Position numbers and translations under genes: made by a program | In this document: positions 9,729 to 20,231 of the stretch, piece after piece | Numbering within the stretch: the first letter of the stretch is position 1 | How the letters are laid out: every line of letters starts with the position of its first letter | Assembly (NCBI GenBank): GCA_010015745.1 | Contig: ML978269.1 | Coordinates: forward strand, 1-64,000 | Direction of reading: 5' to 3' | DNA from: Setomelanomma holmii | Lineage: Eukaryota; Ascomycota; Dothideomycetes; Pleosporales; Phaeosphaeriaceae | Length of the DNA stretch: 64,000 nt | The notes under the pieces: generated by a model | Databases searched by the model: none | What the model was told of the DNA's origin: nothing | What the model saw: the letters and a program-made list of their open reading frames with translations, nothing else

Positions 9729-12262
9729 ATGGAAGACACTAACGATGGAAATGTTACACAAGATGGAGCCAATGGTGCAAGCAAAAAGCGGACCCATCCG
9801 GACGATTTCAAGCGCGCATACAAGGCTTGCATTAACTGCCGGCAGCGGAAAGCCAAGTGTATCCTTGGGACCGGGCCCGACGGTGGTGAGCTGAAGCCAC
9901 CATGCCAAAGATGTAAGCGAGAGATGCGAGAATGTGTCTTTAGATCCGAGCGATCCTGGGTCAAGAGAAGGAAACCTGGAGAGGCCAGAGATGAGCAAGA
10001 AGAGCAGTCTACATCCCAGACCAACACAACCACAAACACTTTCGCACAACTGCCACCACTTCATAGATCATCTGTGTCGGTGCATGGTACGACACCGGGA
10101 CAAAGTCCTCGTATCAATGGTAGCCACCGCTCAGAACCTTTCTCACCAGTGGGCCTGGGCCATCTTCGACGCATCTCAACTTCACAACCGGATTTGGCCC
10201 ATTCTGTGATGAGAACAGTGGTATCCAGCGGCAGTGATGCACTCAATCTACTATTCGAAGCTGCAAACCACCGCGATGCTATCGACAATGCGGAGCAAAC
10301 AGGTTCACAAGCATACGAAACACCGAGATCCGGACCAATAGGCTACGAAGGCGTTCCATCATCGCCATTCCACACATTCCGGGCTCAGCCTGTGCAAATG
10401 TCCACGCCATCTCCAGAAACACTGAAGATTTGGACAGCTTGTCGCTTTGTTCAGATGGGCTGGTTCTCTGCGCATGAAGCTGTTACTTACGTGGACCTGT
10501 TCTTCAAGAATTGCTCGCCTCTGTCGCCAATACTCGGCGAATTCTACTCGCATCATGAGAATCATTACTCACTCATAGCGCTCGACCCTTTTCTATGCAC
10601 AACCATCCTGATGATTTCGTCTCGCTACAATATCCTTCCTGGTGTGGGAGGCGCCTCGAGGGGTTACTTTGTCCATGACCGCTTGTGGGAGCAATGCCAG
10701 CGTTTCATCATGAAGATCATGCTTGGTCAGGTCAAGCCATCAAAGGCCCAGAGTCGAACTATCGGGTCCATCGAAGCGCTCTTGTTGCTTTCAGAATGGC
10801 ATCCTCGTGCTTTACACTTCCCGACAGCCGCAGATGGTTGGGATTGCGAACTTATGATCGGCGCTAACAACACAACGGAGGAGGGCTCGAAGCTCTTGGA
10901 GGGCGATGCGACTTCCAGTCGATGGCTCGAAGATGTCATTGAGCCCGCCAAGCGATCAGATCGCATGTCCTGGATGCTGATGGGATGTGCCTTATCATTA
11001 GCACAGGAGCTTGGTCTCTTCGAGGATAATGCCAGCATCGAGAAAGATCTCGTGTCATACCCTAAGTTCACATCAGAGTACCTAGTGCTTCGGCGCATCC
11101 GGGCCAGGAAGCTGCTGTACGTGCTGCTTGAGCAATTGTCGTGGAGGCTGGGCTGTACATCAATGATCCCACAAAGTCTCAACCATGCTTTAATGGAGAA
11201 GATTCCGGTCGACTCAGCTACCGGTGCTGTCGAGCAATGGCAGTCTTTTATGAGTGCTTGGGTTGAACTTACGAAGCTCGCCCGATCTGTGTCCGACACG
11301 ATATATCCTTCTGCGGCAACCACACGAAGCCTCTTACGGACTGGACGTTACATCGGTCTGCTTGAACACTTCCAGCCATTGTTGACATCCTGGCGGAAGA
11401 AGTATCTGGATCCATGTAGTAAGTTGATGTAGCACCATGCTTTTCCATCTCAACGATATTGACTGTTGCAGAGCTCAAGGTTGGCTTGCACGACATGTTA
11501 CATATTGAGTACCAGTATGTTCGCATATACACCAACTCGCTTGGCATGCAGGCCGTGGTCGAGCGCACGCTGGCTGAGACTGATCCTGATGTACCTCAAG
11601 AGGACAACTTATCTTTCAATCTCGAACCTAGAGACTATGACTTCATCCAGGAAGTTGTTGACGGGAGCTGCCAGATCTTACAAAAGGTCTGCCAGCTCTC
11701 AGAAACTGGCGCGCTTCGGTATTCGCCCGTGCGAATATTTTTGAGGATCACCACCTCGTCCATTTATCTCATCAAAGGCTTGAGTCTAGGTTCGCGCAAT
11801 CAAAAATTACAGTCTTCGTTGGATATTCTGGAAGGGGCCATTGGTGCTCTCCGCGCAAGTAAGTCAACTCAACGCTACCCATCGTTTTCGGTGGCTCACA
11901 GTTTAGGTACACTCGACGACATGCACCTCGCATCACGGTATGCAACACTTCTCGATCTGCACGTCGCACGTCTGCGCGAGAGCTTCGTTGTCTCATCGAG
12001 ACCTCCACGACTACCATCGCGCGCTACATCAGCAGACGTGAAGACCACCAATACGACAGGAATGGACTTCCTGAACAGCCACAATGCGGGCCAATCGAGT
12101 CTATCGTCTCTGGCCGAGAACGTCACCAATCTTATGCCTGATGACGACTGGCTTGCACTCCCATTCGACCCAGCGATGGCGCCCTTTGGCTTGGACAACC
12201 AACAGAGCTTTCAAGGTTTCGATGATGGGACATTAGATTTCATCTGGAATTTACCGATGTGA
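9729..12262 (+). CDS. Zn(II)2Cys6 transcription factor, Aro80/HmgR-like finger
   Basis: Three exons (9729-11418, 11472-11858, 11907-12262) encode 810 residues. The start is the ATG at 9729 within ACCACCATGG; the frame also opens at a TTG just upstream. The DNA-binding finger has Cys at 34, 37, 44, 59, 62 and 69: CINC, then KAKC, a 14-residue loop, CQRC and CVF. A long loop between the third and fourth cysteines and the basic tail ERSWVKRRK resemble the Aro80 type, which controls aromatic amino acid catabolism in yeast. The middle region (about 220-560) is the usual fungal-specific TF domain. The C-terminus ends in acidic and aromatic residues (DDDWLALPFDP, DFIWNLPM) that could activate transcription. 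It stands convergent to the TTC36-like gene and 1.7 kb before HPPD, so it may regulate tyrosine/phenylalanine breakdown. The regulator class is certain; the target is inferred. Confidence 0.85.
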
Positions 12263-12416
12263 TGGAAGTTTTAAGGATACAAAATAAAAATAACGCCGGC
12301 GCACCATGATACTGCGTGATCTCATGGCTCAAAGGGTTCTATTAAAGAATTGTTCAAAATAGCTTTATGGCCATTTCTATGGTATAATATACATCCACCA
12401 CCTAATTGAATCCACC

Positions 12417-13148
12417 TCACTGCCCAGTCTCGTTCATCTCCTCCCTCAACGCATTCCTCACAATAGCCCCACACATCTTCGCATACGGATTCGTCCTCAC
12501 ACTCATCTCCCTCGCAACCTCATCTCCATACCTCGCCGCAGCCGCAAAATCTTTGCTCGCCAACTCTTCTAACTCGCTCTTCTCCAGCCCTTGCAACCGC
12601 GTCTCCGTCTCCGTCTCCGTCTCCGCGGCCTTCAAATACAAGTACGCGCGATGCGAGTACGCCGTCCGCAGGATTTTGGCCTGGTATGTGGATACTGGTG
12701 CTGTTGCTGAGGTTGAAGGCAGAGCGAGATGGATTGCACGGGACAGGTCGGTGAAGAGTGGTTCTATGGCGAAAGTGGGTTGTGTGAAAATGTGTTGGGA
12801 GGCTCGGATTTGGTATTCGAGTTTGAGGCGGCGGAGCATTGCGCGATTGATGTAGGCGCTGGGATAGTTTGGCCATAGTGTGACCATGCGATCTAGTTCT
12901 TGGATTGCGGATGCGATTTCATCGCTGCTGGAGCTTGATGACACACGTCGGATGATGTCGTTTTGCTGACTTTCGAGTGTTGAGATTTGTGATGCGGAGA
13001 TGCTGGGATGAGGTGGCAGGGAAGTGTCGATTGCGGCGGACTCTTTGGATTTTGCGACGGATGAAGGGAGTGTTTCTGGGTCGAACAGGGCGTTCAGGAC
13101 GCGTGTGTCGTTGAAGGAGAGATTTGGTGTTGCAGATGGGATGGCCAT
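12417..13148 (-). CDS. TTC36-type tetratricopeptide repeat protein
   Basis: One uninterrupted frame of 243 residues from the ATG at 13148 (MAIPSATPNLSFNDTRVL). An in-frame ATG seven codons earlier (13169) is possible. The N-terminus reads NDTRVLNALFDPETLPSS, matching the start of TTC36 (HBP21) proteins (an L-x-A-I/L-F-x-P-x-T motif). Two TPR-like helical pairs follow, around AIQELDRMVTLWPNYPSAYINRAMLRR and the segment ending AAARYGDEVA. The C-terminus NPYAKMCGAIVRNALREE matches the family's NPYA-x-L/M-C-N signature. A Glu-Thr repeat (ETETETET) is encoded by a GTCTCC microsatellite near 12602. Mouse TTC36 is reported to shield HPPD from ubiquitin-dependent loss. Here the gene is divergent from HPPD across a shared promoter, so a chaperone or stabiliser role for HPPD is plausible. 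Family call is from motif recognition. Confidence 0.75.
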   Translation of the reverse strand: MAIPSATPNLSFNDTRVLNALFDPETLPSSVAKSKESAAIDTSLPPHPSISASQISTLESQQNDIIRRVSSSSSSDEIASAIQELDRMVTLWPNYPSAYINRAMLRRLKLEYQIRASQHIFTQPTFAIEPLFTDLSRAIHLALPSTSATAPVSTYQAKILRTAYSHRAYLYLKAAETETETETRLQGLEKSELEELASKDFAAAARYGDEVAREMSVRTNPYAKMCGAIVRNALREEMNETGQ

Positions 13149-13987
13149 CTTCGAAAAGTGAATTCTCAAAGTTGCTTCAAAGATGGTTTGAAGGTCAAAA
13201 TTGCGATGATAGCTAGCCTGCTTCCTTAAAATTGAAGCTGGAGTTTGATCTCGCTATGATTGAGGTTGTAGTTGTTGCGCCAAAGTCAGGATCAGATGGA
13301 GTATGCTCAACAATGAAGTGGCCTCTTGAGGTGGATAAGTTTCTGCTCTCTTTCTACGATCGCATACAAAATTCGTTATGATGCCTTCTCGGCTGACGTT
13401 CCTTCGGCATAGCAAGCAAGCGGCTCTTCGCGGCAAACAGCGCACGCTTGCTCAGGAACAGCTAGCCGCCTCCCAAATACGACCATGCATCACTATACTC
13501 TACACCAAACGCCATCTTGTACACGACAAGCTGAACAGCGTTGCTGAGCACCTAGTATATATGTCAACCTAAGCAAAGTTACTTAATATCCTCCTCATAT
13601 CGCATCACAACCCAGCACCTTTGCTATCGCAAGCTTGCTGCGCCAACCGCCCTCCACGTGTGCCGTCGACGCCGGATACATGCGGACTACCCAATCGCGG
13701 ACAACAGCGGAGCAGGGCTATCGCTTCAGGAAGGTCAATGCACGTGAGCTTGGCATAAGGAACCTTGATGACGCTGAGTGAGACGCACTTGCCATGGCCA
13801 GCAAAGAGAGGGCGGGTTCTCAAGGAAAGCGGGTGCGTGGGTGTTGGGTGATAAGAGATGGGTCGCAGGGACGTGAAGGGGGAAGTGGGCTTGACAAACA
13901 TATATCTACTCTTCGATTCATTGCCTTGCAAAGTATAACTCAGAAATACAGCAATTTGACAGTCGCTCTATATTCAACTTGATTGAA
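13149..13987. promoter_or_regulatory. shared divergent promoter of TTC36-like and HPPD genes
   Basis: 839 bp separate two divergent start codons. Short ORFs inside (13254-13445, 13378-13572, 13605-13931) have no protein features. The region carries a dense cluster of CGG/CCG triplets at 13663-13710. A single activator bound here could drive both genes together. Confidence 0.65.
13663..13710. promoter_or_regulatory. candidate Zn2Cys6 binding sites (CGG-N7-CGG x2)
   Basis: Reading the plus strand: CCG at 13663-13665, CGG at 13673-13675, CGG at 13683-13685, CGG at 13698-13700 and CGG at 13708-13710. Two pairs are direct repeats with exactly seven bases between (13673/13683 and 13698/13708), and the first pair is also preceded by a CCG-N7-CGG inverted pair. 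Yeast Aro80 binds CCG-N7-CCG direct repeats, the same architecture on the opposite strand. The inner seven bases do not match the yeast consensus closely. Binding is inferred. Confidence 0.5.
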
Positions 13988-15260
13988 ATGGCGCCCGCTG
14001 CTATCTCACCACCTTCGTCGCCGTCCCTGGCTAACGCCACGCCTTCATCAGATATCTCAGCATACAGGGGGTACCACCATGTACACTGGTATGTCGGAAA
14101 TGCCAAACAAGCCGCCTCATTCTACGTCTCGCGTATGGGCTTTGAGCGCGTTGCGTACAAGGGCCTCGAAACTGGATCGCGAGCGACAGCGTCGCACGTT
14201 ATACGAAACGGCAACGTGACTTTCGTCTTGACCAGCCCCTTGAGGTGTTTGGAGCAAGCTACACGTTTCAGCGAGGAGGATGCGCAGTTGCTGAGGGAAA
14301 TCCATGAGCACCAAGAGAGGCATGGTGATGCTGTGAAGGGTAAGTCCATGTCAATCGTATCATTTGGGAAACAGTGACTGACCTTGCATAGACGTTGCCT
14401 TCGAAGTCGACAACCTCGATGCTATCTACAACGCCGCTCTCTCAGCCGGCGCTGAAGTCATCGCCTCCCCACACAACATTTCAGACGCCTCGGGTTCAAT
14501 ACGGCTCGCGACGATCCGCACATATGGCGACACGACACACACCCTCATCGAGAAGGGCAACTACAATGGCACCTTCCTACCAGGCTATCGTGCAGAGCCC
14601 AAGACCAAAGACGCTCTCTCGCGCTTCCTGCCATCCGTACAACTCGAAGCCATCGACCACTGCGTCGGGAACCAAGACTGGGACGAGATGGAGAACGCAT
14701 GCGATTATTACGAGAAAGTCCTCGGCTTCCACCGCTTCTGGAGTGTCGACGATAAGGATATTTGCACCGAGTACTCTGCACTAAAGTCGATTGTGATGAG
14801 CAGTCCCAACGATGTCGTCAAGATGCCTATCAACGAGCCGGCCAAGGGAAAGAAACAATCCCAGATCGAGGAGTACGTTGACTTCTACGGCGGTCCGGGT
14901 GTCCAGCACATCGCTCTACGAACCGATAATATCGTTCGCGATATCACCAACCTCAAGGCGCGAGGCGTCGAGTTCATCAAAGTCCCGAGCACATACTACG
15001 ACAGCATGAAGCTGCGGCTCAAGAAGTCCGGCATGACGCTGAACGAGGATTTCGAGGTGCTCAAGGGTCTGGACATTCTGATCGACTTTGACGAGGGTGG
15101 CTACCTGCTGCAGCTTTTCACCAAGCACTTGATGGATCGGCCGACAGTCTTCATTGAAATTATCCAGCGGAACAACTTTGACGGTTTTGGTGCGGGTAAC
15201 TTCAAGAGTTTGTTCGAGGCGATTGAGCGGGAGCAGGAGGCGCGGGGTAATTTGATCTGA
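13988..15260 (+). CDS. 4-hydroxyphenylpyruvate dioxygenase (HPPD)
   Basis: Two exons (13988-14339, 14392-15260) give 406 residues, the normal length. The enzyme converts 4-hydroxyphenylpyruvate plus O2 to homogentisate and CO2, the committed step of tyrosine degradation and the source of fungal pyomelanin. The N-terminal vicinal-oxygen-chelate half starts at YRGYHHVHWYVGNAKQAA. The catalytic half contains the iron ligands His207 (AIDHCVGN), His290 (VQHIAL) and Glu373 (VFIEIIQR). The C-terminal gate helix region reads NNFDGFGAGNFKSLFEAIE, fully conserved in style. I start at the ATG at 13988, since the longer frame opens only at TTG. The gene is divergent from a TTC36-like gene and near an Aro80-like regulator. 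The later pathway genes (homogentisate dioxygenase, fumarylacetoacetase) are not in this window. Confidence 0.97.
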
Positions 15261-15494
15261 AAAGTGTCCACGTAATATGTAGCATTTTCTGGCGTTCCGA
15301 AAGCAATGCATGGTCCGTATCTCTGACTGTATCGTGTTTGCCCTGCCGTGTGATGATCTTGGAGACTGTGAAGAAGTACTGTCCTTGGGCTGGAGCGAAG
15401 TCCCGTGTTACATTGCCCGTCTGACGCTAGCCTCGAGTAGTTCGATCCTGCGTTCCTGCCGAATTGGCGATAGAAACAGCCAGTCTCTACTGCC

Positions 15495-17388
15495 TTACCG
15501 GACCTTCCTGACCTGATGGTTTCGCAAAGCGTGAAGATGGTACTGACTCGCTAGGCCCAGTGGAATGCCATCACGCTCCCCTCGACGAAATCTTTCATAT
15601 GAGCCGAGTGAAGGAAGGGTTGGATCATACACCGTCACTTCCTTCACTAGATTCCAGTGCTCTGGCTTCTTCCATTGTAGTAACATGGGGTAGATGAGAT
15701 TGCCTTTGATCGACTTGTTGCAGCATGTCTGCATAAAGTCTGCAACTTGGCCATCAAACCAGACTAGCGATAGGTCTGCGGGCTGCCAGATCGAAATGGT
15801 TTCGAGGTCGGTAGCGAAGTCGAGAAGCACCATTGCTGCGTGGTACATGTAGGAGACGTCCATCCTTGCATTCTGGCCATGACGAAGCTCATCTTCCGTC
15901 TCTTGGAATGACAAGCCTTGTGGTAGAACTGATGTATCAAATGGAAACTGGTGCTGCGCGTGTGACATATCAGATCGTAGAGACAGGTGTCGAAGATTGG
16001 GTGGAAGAAGAGGATATATCTCGGTAGTCATGCGGAAGTCGGCATCGCCAGTCAGGAATGGGATGGGAACTTCGAGAGTATGCAAATTGGCGAAGTTTGT
16101 CAAGTCGAGATAGCCATACAATTTTTCGCCAATTCTCGGCTGTTTGAACGGAAAAGCGCTCGAGTCGCAATTTTCGACACCGAGAACCAGAGTCTTGAGT
16201 GACTTTGGGAAAGCCTCAGTCCATGCTGAAAGGTCAATCCAACGGGGCGGCGCATCTGCAAAGGAGAGAGGATGAGTTCATGACTTGCAAACAAAACGAT
16301 GCAATTATCGTACCTGCTCGGTCTTTACAGTCGAAGTAGAAGTCGAAAGTCAGGGACTGCAACTGCGGCGCAGACGCCAAGAGCGGCTGCAAACTTTGCA
16401 AAACACTACTGGAGTGCCGGACAATCAAAGTTGTGAGATTGGTGTCCCGCGGCGCGCTGATGAGGCGGTGAGTTTGACTCCAAAGAGCGCCTGCGCCTGT
16501 TCTCTCTTGCCCATCTGGTACTGATATCTCAAGATGCCTAATGCCGGGTAAGTTCATTTGTGGCTCAAGATTATAACGACTGGTATCATTGGGGTACGCA
16601 ACTCCGCTCAAATTGTCTACGTTGAAAGACACTGTTGAGATGCTGGAAAGGCGTTGCAGGAGGCTATCGGATGCGTGACGACGATTCCAGTCGGAACCAG
16701 GGTTGATGTTTCGTAGAACTGTGTGGAGATGGTCCAAGCTAGCGCATTTGACTACAAATAGGGTTTTGTCAGCGCTGCACACAGTATTGGGCTAGATTCA
16801 ATCTCTGGCGTGACATGAAGCCAACAATGTCTCGAAGAGCTGGCGTGATACATAGATGTTGCGAGGCAAGGGGTATATTCGGAGAGTAAGCATAAAGCTC
16901 GCGCTGCTGCATCACTTACAATCAGCAATTCGGAGTGTTTGCAAGCTTGGAAGTATCAGGAGGATGAGCGCAGCGTATGCGGCATACTCGCGCATGAATA
17001 TGGCGTCTCTTAGATAATCGCCTCTTGATACCAAGCTTTCGTTCTCCAGTGCTTGCATAGCGAGATCGAACATGGCCTTGTCGTCAAAATGAATGTCCTT
17101 CGGTATCCAGCGCTGACCCTCTTGCACACCCTCATCTGGCGAGGGACCTATTCGGATTGTCTCTACGCGAGCTGCGAGTCGCTGGTCTTTGGAGACATTC
17201 ATACAGAAACGATCAATTCGTGGAAGCTTGTCCGATCGAAAGAAGAGGTCGACATTACGGTAGAGGAATGGAATGACGAGATCATGTAAGCCGCGATTCA
17301 GTTGAGAAACCGCATACAGGTCGCGCTGATCCAGGTATGAATAGATGTACTCGACGAGCTCGGCCGGCAGATATGAGAAGGTGGCCAT
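15495..17388 (-). CDS. F-box domain protein
   Basis: Three exons (17388-16920, 16751-16314, 16255-15495) join in phase to 555 residues. The N-terminus has an F-box: LPAELVEYIYSYLDQRDLYAVSQLNRGLHDLVIPFLYRNV. F-boxes bind Skp1 and place the protein as a substrate-recognition subunit of an SCF ubiquitin ligase. The rest contains repeated Leu-rich segments (for example LPGIRHLEISVP, LTTLIVRHSSSVLQSL, LQSLTFDFYF, LRHLSLRSDM) that suggest a degenerate LRR substrate domain. The first intron (168 bp) is longer than the local norm. The substrate is unknown; such genes are numerous and variable in filamentous ascomycetes. It is convergent with HPPD. All splice sites are canonical, so unlike the F-box genes at 28-32 kb this copy seems intact. 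Confidence 0.8.
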
Positions 17389-18985
17389 AGCTATTTTCGT
17401 GGCTGTTGTTATCTGTTAGTGGATGGAAACGTCTTGCAAGTGATGGTGGATGCCTGATTGGGAGGCGACTAATGATGGTGGCCCGTGCCCACTGCTGTAC
17501 AAGTTGGGGCAATGCAATGCGGTAATGATGCACAACGACCAGAAGATAAAGGCGAGAAGCGCGTTCTGAAAGTACAAAGTGCCATGACGAAATAGCCAGA
17601 ACGTCTTTCATACGCTCGCTTTGGTTTGTACGTCCGTGATATCATACTGATTTTCCATGGTTCTCACCGTACACCGAGGTTGTTCACTTTATGGAAGTTA
17701 TAGATCAGTACGCTCTGATACAAGAGTTATACACCACGGTCCAGCTGTTGTAGGCGAGTAAGACTGAATCTATCGATCTTGTCTCGCTAGCCATCTCGAT
17801 AGACATTTTCCAGCAGTTGTACTTGGGCGACATGGGCTCACAATTGTGGCGCTTGAAGATCTCCAAGCGGGTTGATTATCGGGTCAACGAATTGCTCACA
17901 TGGCACTGAAGTACCTTGCACAAGCAATGAACGTTAAAGCTGTGGTCGAAACTTGGATGCATGCAAAGTTTTACAAAGCATGTGTTGAGGCATTTACCCC
18001 GGCTTCGTCAGTCGTCCGACGCTCCCGAAGTCTGAGAAGTGCAAAGAGCTCTCTCCAAGACGGGTTCTTGCACAGTCGCATGGAGATCAAGACCATCGGC
18101 TAAAGCTGAACGCGATTGCTATCGCAGACGGTGTAGCGGTAGCTCGTTGTATGGCGCGAATTGCAGGCTTGCTTCTCATAGCGTGCGAACCAGTGTTGGC
18201 GACACGGCATATCATGGAGTAGCGCCTGCGAACGGTTGGCGGTGCAGCGTTGGCGATCATCTGAGCCAACGAGCTGGCTCGGATTCCAAAGGACGGGTGG
18301 GATGAGGGGTGAGATGCATGATGAAGCACATGGTGCAGCTGCTGCACACCATTACGAAGCGAGCACATCAGATAAACGACATCGCCTGCATGCAACGACA
18401 GCGCTTTCCGAGGCGATACAAATGCTCGTCATGGTCCGCGGCGGGAGACTGGAGGCTTTCCAGGAAGGATACCTTCACCATTTACAGCCTCGGTCTTGCC
18501 TCGGAGCATCGCCTGATGATTGAGGCGCGACGAATCAGGTGCGCGCGAATTCAACGACTCCGGTTTATTCCACCTCGAACGGCTCCGGCATCAGTTCACC
18601 TTGGAACCAAGAACACCTTCCACTTCCGCGCAACCGCTCATAAAGCTGCGTCCCCTACGCCGTAATCACAGCCTACTCCTTGACAAGCCACCAGCGGTTC
18701 GAACCTTCTCACACCTCGCTGCATGTTCGTGAGACGCTTTGACGTCACACACAAGCTGCCCGACTATATCCGTCATAAGGACCAGGAGACTGTCAACTGT
18801 AAATTGTGGATGGGAGTCGAGCAGTAGAACGACGAAAAAGTCACCCGTAGCATTGCAAGCGGTAAGAGCGCTATTGTTTGCGCCAGTTGTCAGATCTGGA
18901 CCACACCGCTCCTCGGTAGGGGCAGCGGTTCATGCACGAAGACCGACGTCACTCCTCTTCAGGGCGAACGACTCCTGCAAACAAC
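17389..18985. other. intergenic region
   Basis: 1.6 kb with no supported gene. Several overlapping short plus-strand ORFs (17900-18732) are low quality and change frame without splice signals. The last part is the leader of the small conserved gene starting at 18986. Confidence 0.5.
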
Positions 18986-19477
18986 ATGACGACCAACAGA
19001 CCCTTCTTCGGCGGGTTCCTCGCCGCTTTCCGAGCCCAGCCAGCGCTGCAGAAGGCCGCCACATCGCAAGCAGCGTCGGTGGTGTCGTACTCACCTGCGG
19101 CAGTATCATCACAGAACCAGGGTAAAGAACAGCCTTCAACGACACGAACAATCACCACAAAGACGCGTTCGCCGTCACCGGGCGCGAACTCATCCACCGT
19201 TCAGGCGACAAGTCACTTTCAACCAACACGGCAGCATGCTGCGCCCTATCACCGCTCCACATCACCCACAGCCAAAGGCTTCCCCATACCGGGCGCCTCA
19301 CAAAGAAGTAGGAGAGGGTCGGATAGCTCGTCAGAGGGCTTCCACGAGGCCATGGGCGCAGAGAAGTGGTATATTGGCGGCCGGACAGCAACAGGGGAGG
19401 AGAGGTTCTACAAGCTGGGCATGGTGAAGAGACATCGGAGCGCAGATCGGCTGAGCCTCGATAAGCTCAGCATATGA
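18986..19477 (+). CDS. conserved fungal protein of unknown function
   Basis: Open frame of 163 residues from the ATG at 18986 (MTTNRPFFGGFLAAF); an in-frame ATG at 18932 would add 18 residues. The N-terminal block FFGGFLAAFRAQPALQKAATSQAAS is compact and possibly helical or membrane-associated. The middle (about 45-120) is a Ser/Thr/Pro-rich disordered linker. The C-terminus EKWYIGGRTATGEERFYKLGMVKRHRSADRLSLDKLSI looks like a conserved module ending in repeated RLSLDKLSL-like Ser sites. I remember similar two-ended small proteins in many ascomycetes but no function. Composition suggests a real gene. No intron is needed. Confidence 0.65.
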   Translation: MTTNRPFFGGFLAAFRAQPALQKAATSQAASVVSYSPAAVSSQNQGKEQPSTTRTITTKTRSPSPGANSSTVQATSHFQPTRQHAAPYHRSTSPTAKGFPIPGASQRSRRGSDSSSEGFHEAMGAEKWYIGGRTATGEERFYKLGMVKRHRSADRLSLDKLSI

Positions 19478-20231
19478 GTCTGGACGGTTGCTTTATCGCA
19501 AAGCATGACAGCATGGCCGGCGTTTCGGAATCTTCGGTATCATCAGATCAGGTATGAGATCTCGGTTGGCGTTAGATCAGCTCCTACGGGACGGACATCA
19601 CTGTCTATACAGTCAATGACGCAACATGTACATACGAGCTGTTAAGCTAGCACCCCATCGTGTCTCGTCTCGAGTTGCAATGGTCGCCCTTGCACTTCTT
19701 GGATCTTGCACGTAAAAGCATCGCAATTGCCAAGACGTCACTCGACAAACTTATTCCGGGAGATCTTTGCACCGCACCTTCAACGCTCAACGCTCAACAG
19801 CCCAATCTGCCAATCATCACTTTGCGAATATGCAATCGGGATTGACTCCGAGTCGGAATGGGCATTGTAATACCGATATCCTTGTTGCGCTACTCCACCT
19901 TTCGGAAACGCCAGCCTTGTCACCTCGTAAAATCTTCACTTGGACACGGAAAAGCACTAAGCTATGACGCCTCGTACGCTGATGCGCCCAATCTCCAACG
20001 CTGACACACTGGACGGGCTGAAAGCATGCAGCCGAATGCAACAGTCTTCCCCTTACTGAGTCACTTTACTTGTCTTTTCCGTGCATCGGGGTCTGACCTG
20101 GTTTCTATATCATACAGACTTGCTCGCGTGCCTAACGTCTTTTCTGTTCGCTCTCTACAACCTTTCCGGCTTCGTTTACAACAGTTCTTTCGGTATCTTC
20201 ATTCGGCTCTTGCCTTCCATGAGCATACATA
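19478..20231. other. intergenic / promoter of the MFS gene
   Basis: About 750 bp. No coding region supported. The last 200 bases are CT-rich and include short overlapping ORFs (20026-20232, 20081-20293) that look like leader sequence. Confidence 0.5.

Noticed and set aside
9566..10064. Two minus-strand ORFs over the start of the Zn2Cys6 gene
   Set aside because: Antisense shadows of a clearly coding exon.
12600..12630. GTCTCC repeat as a regulatory repeat
   Set aside because: It lies inside the TTC36-like coding region and simply encodes a Glu-Thr run.
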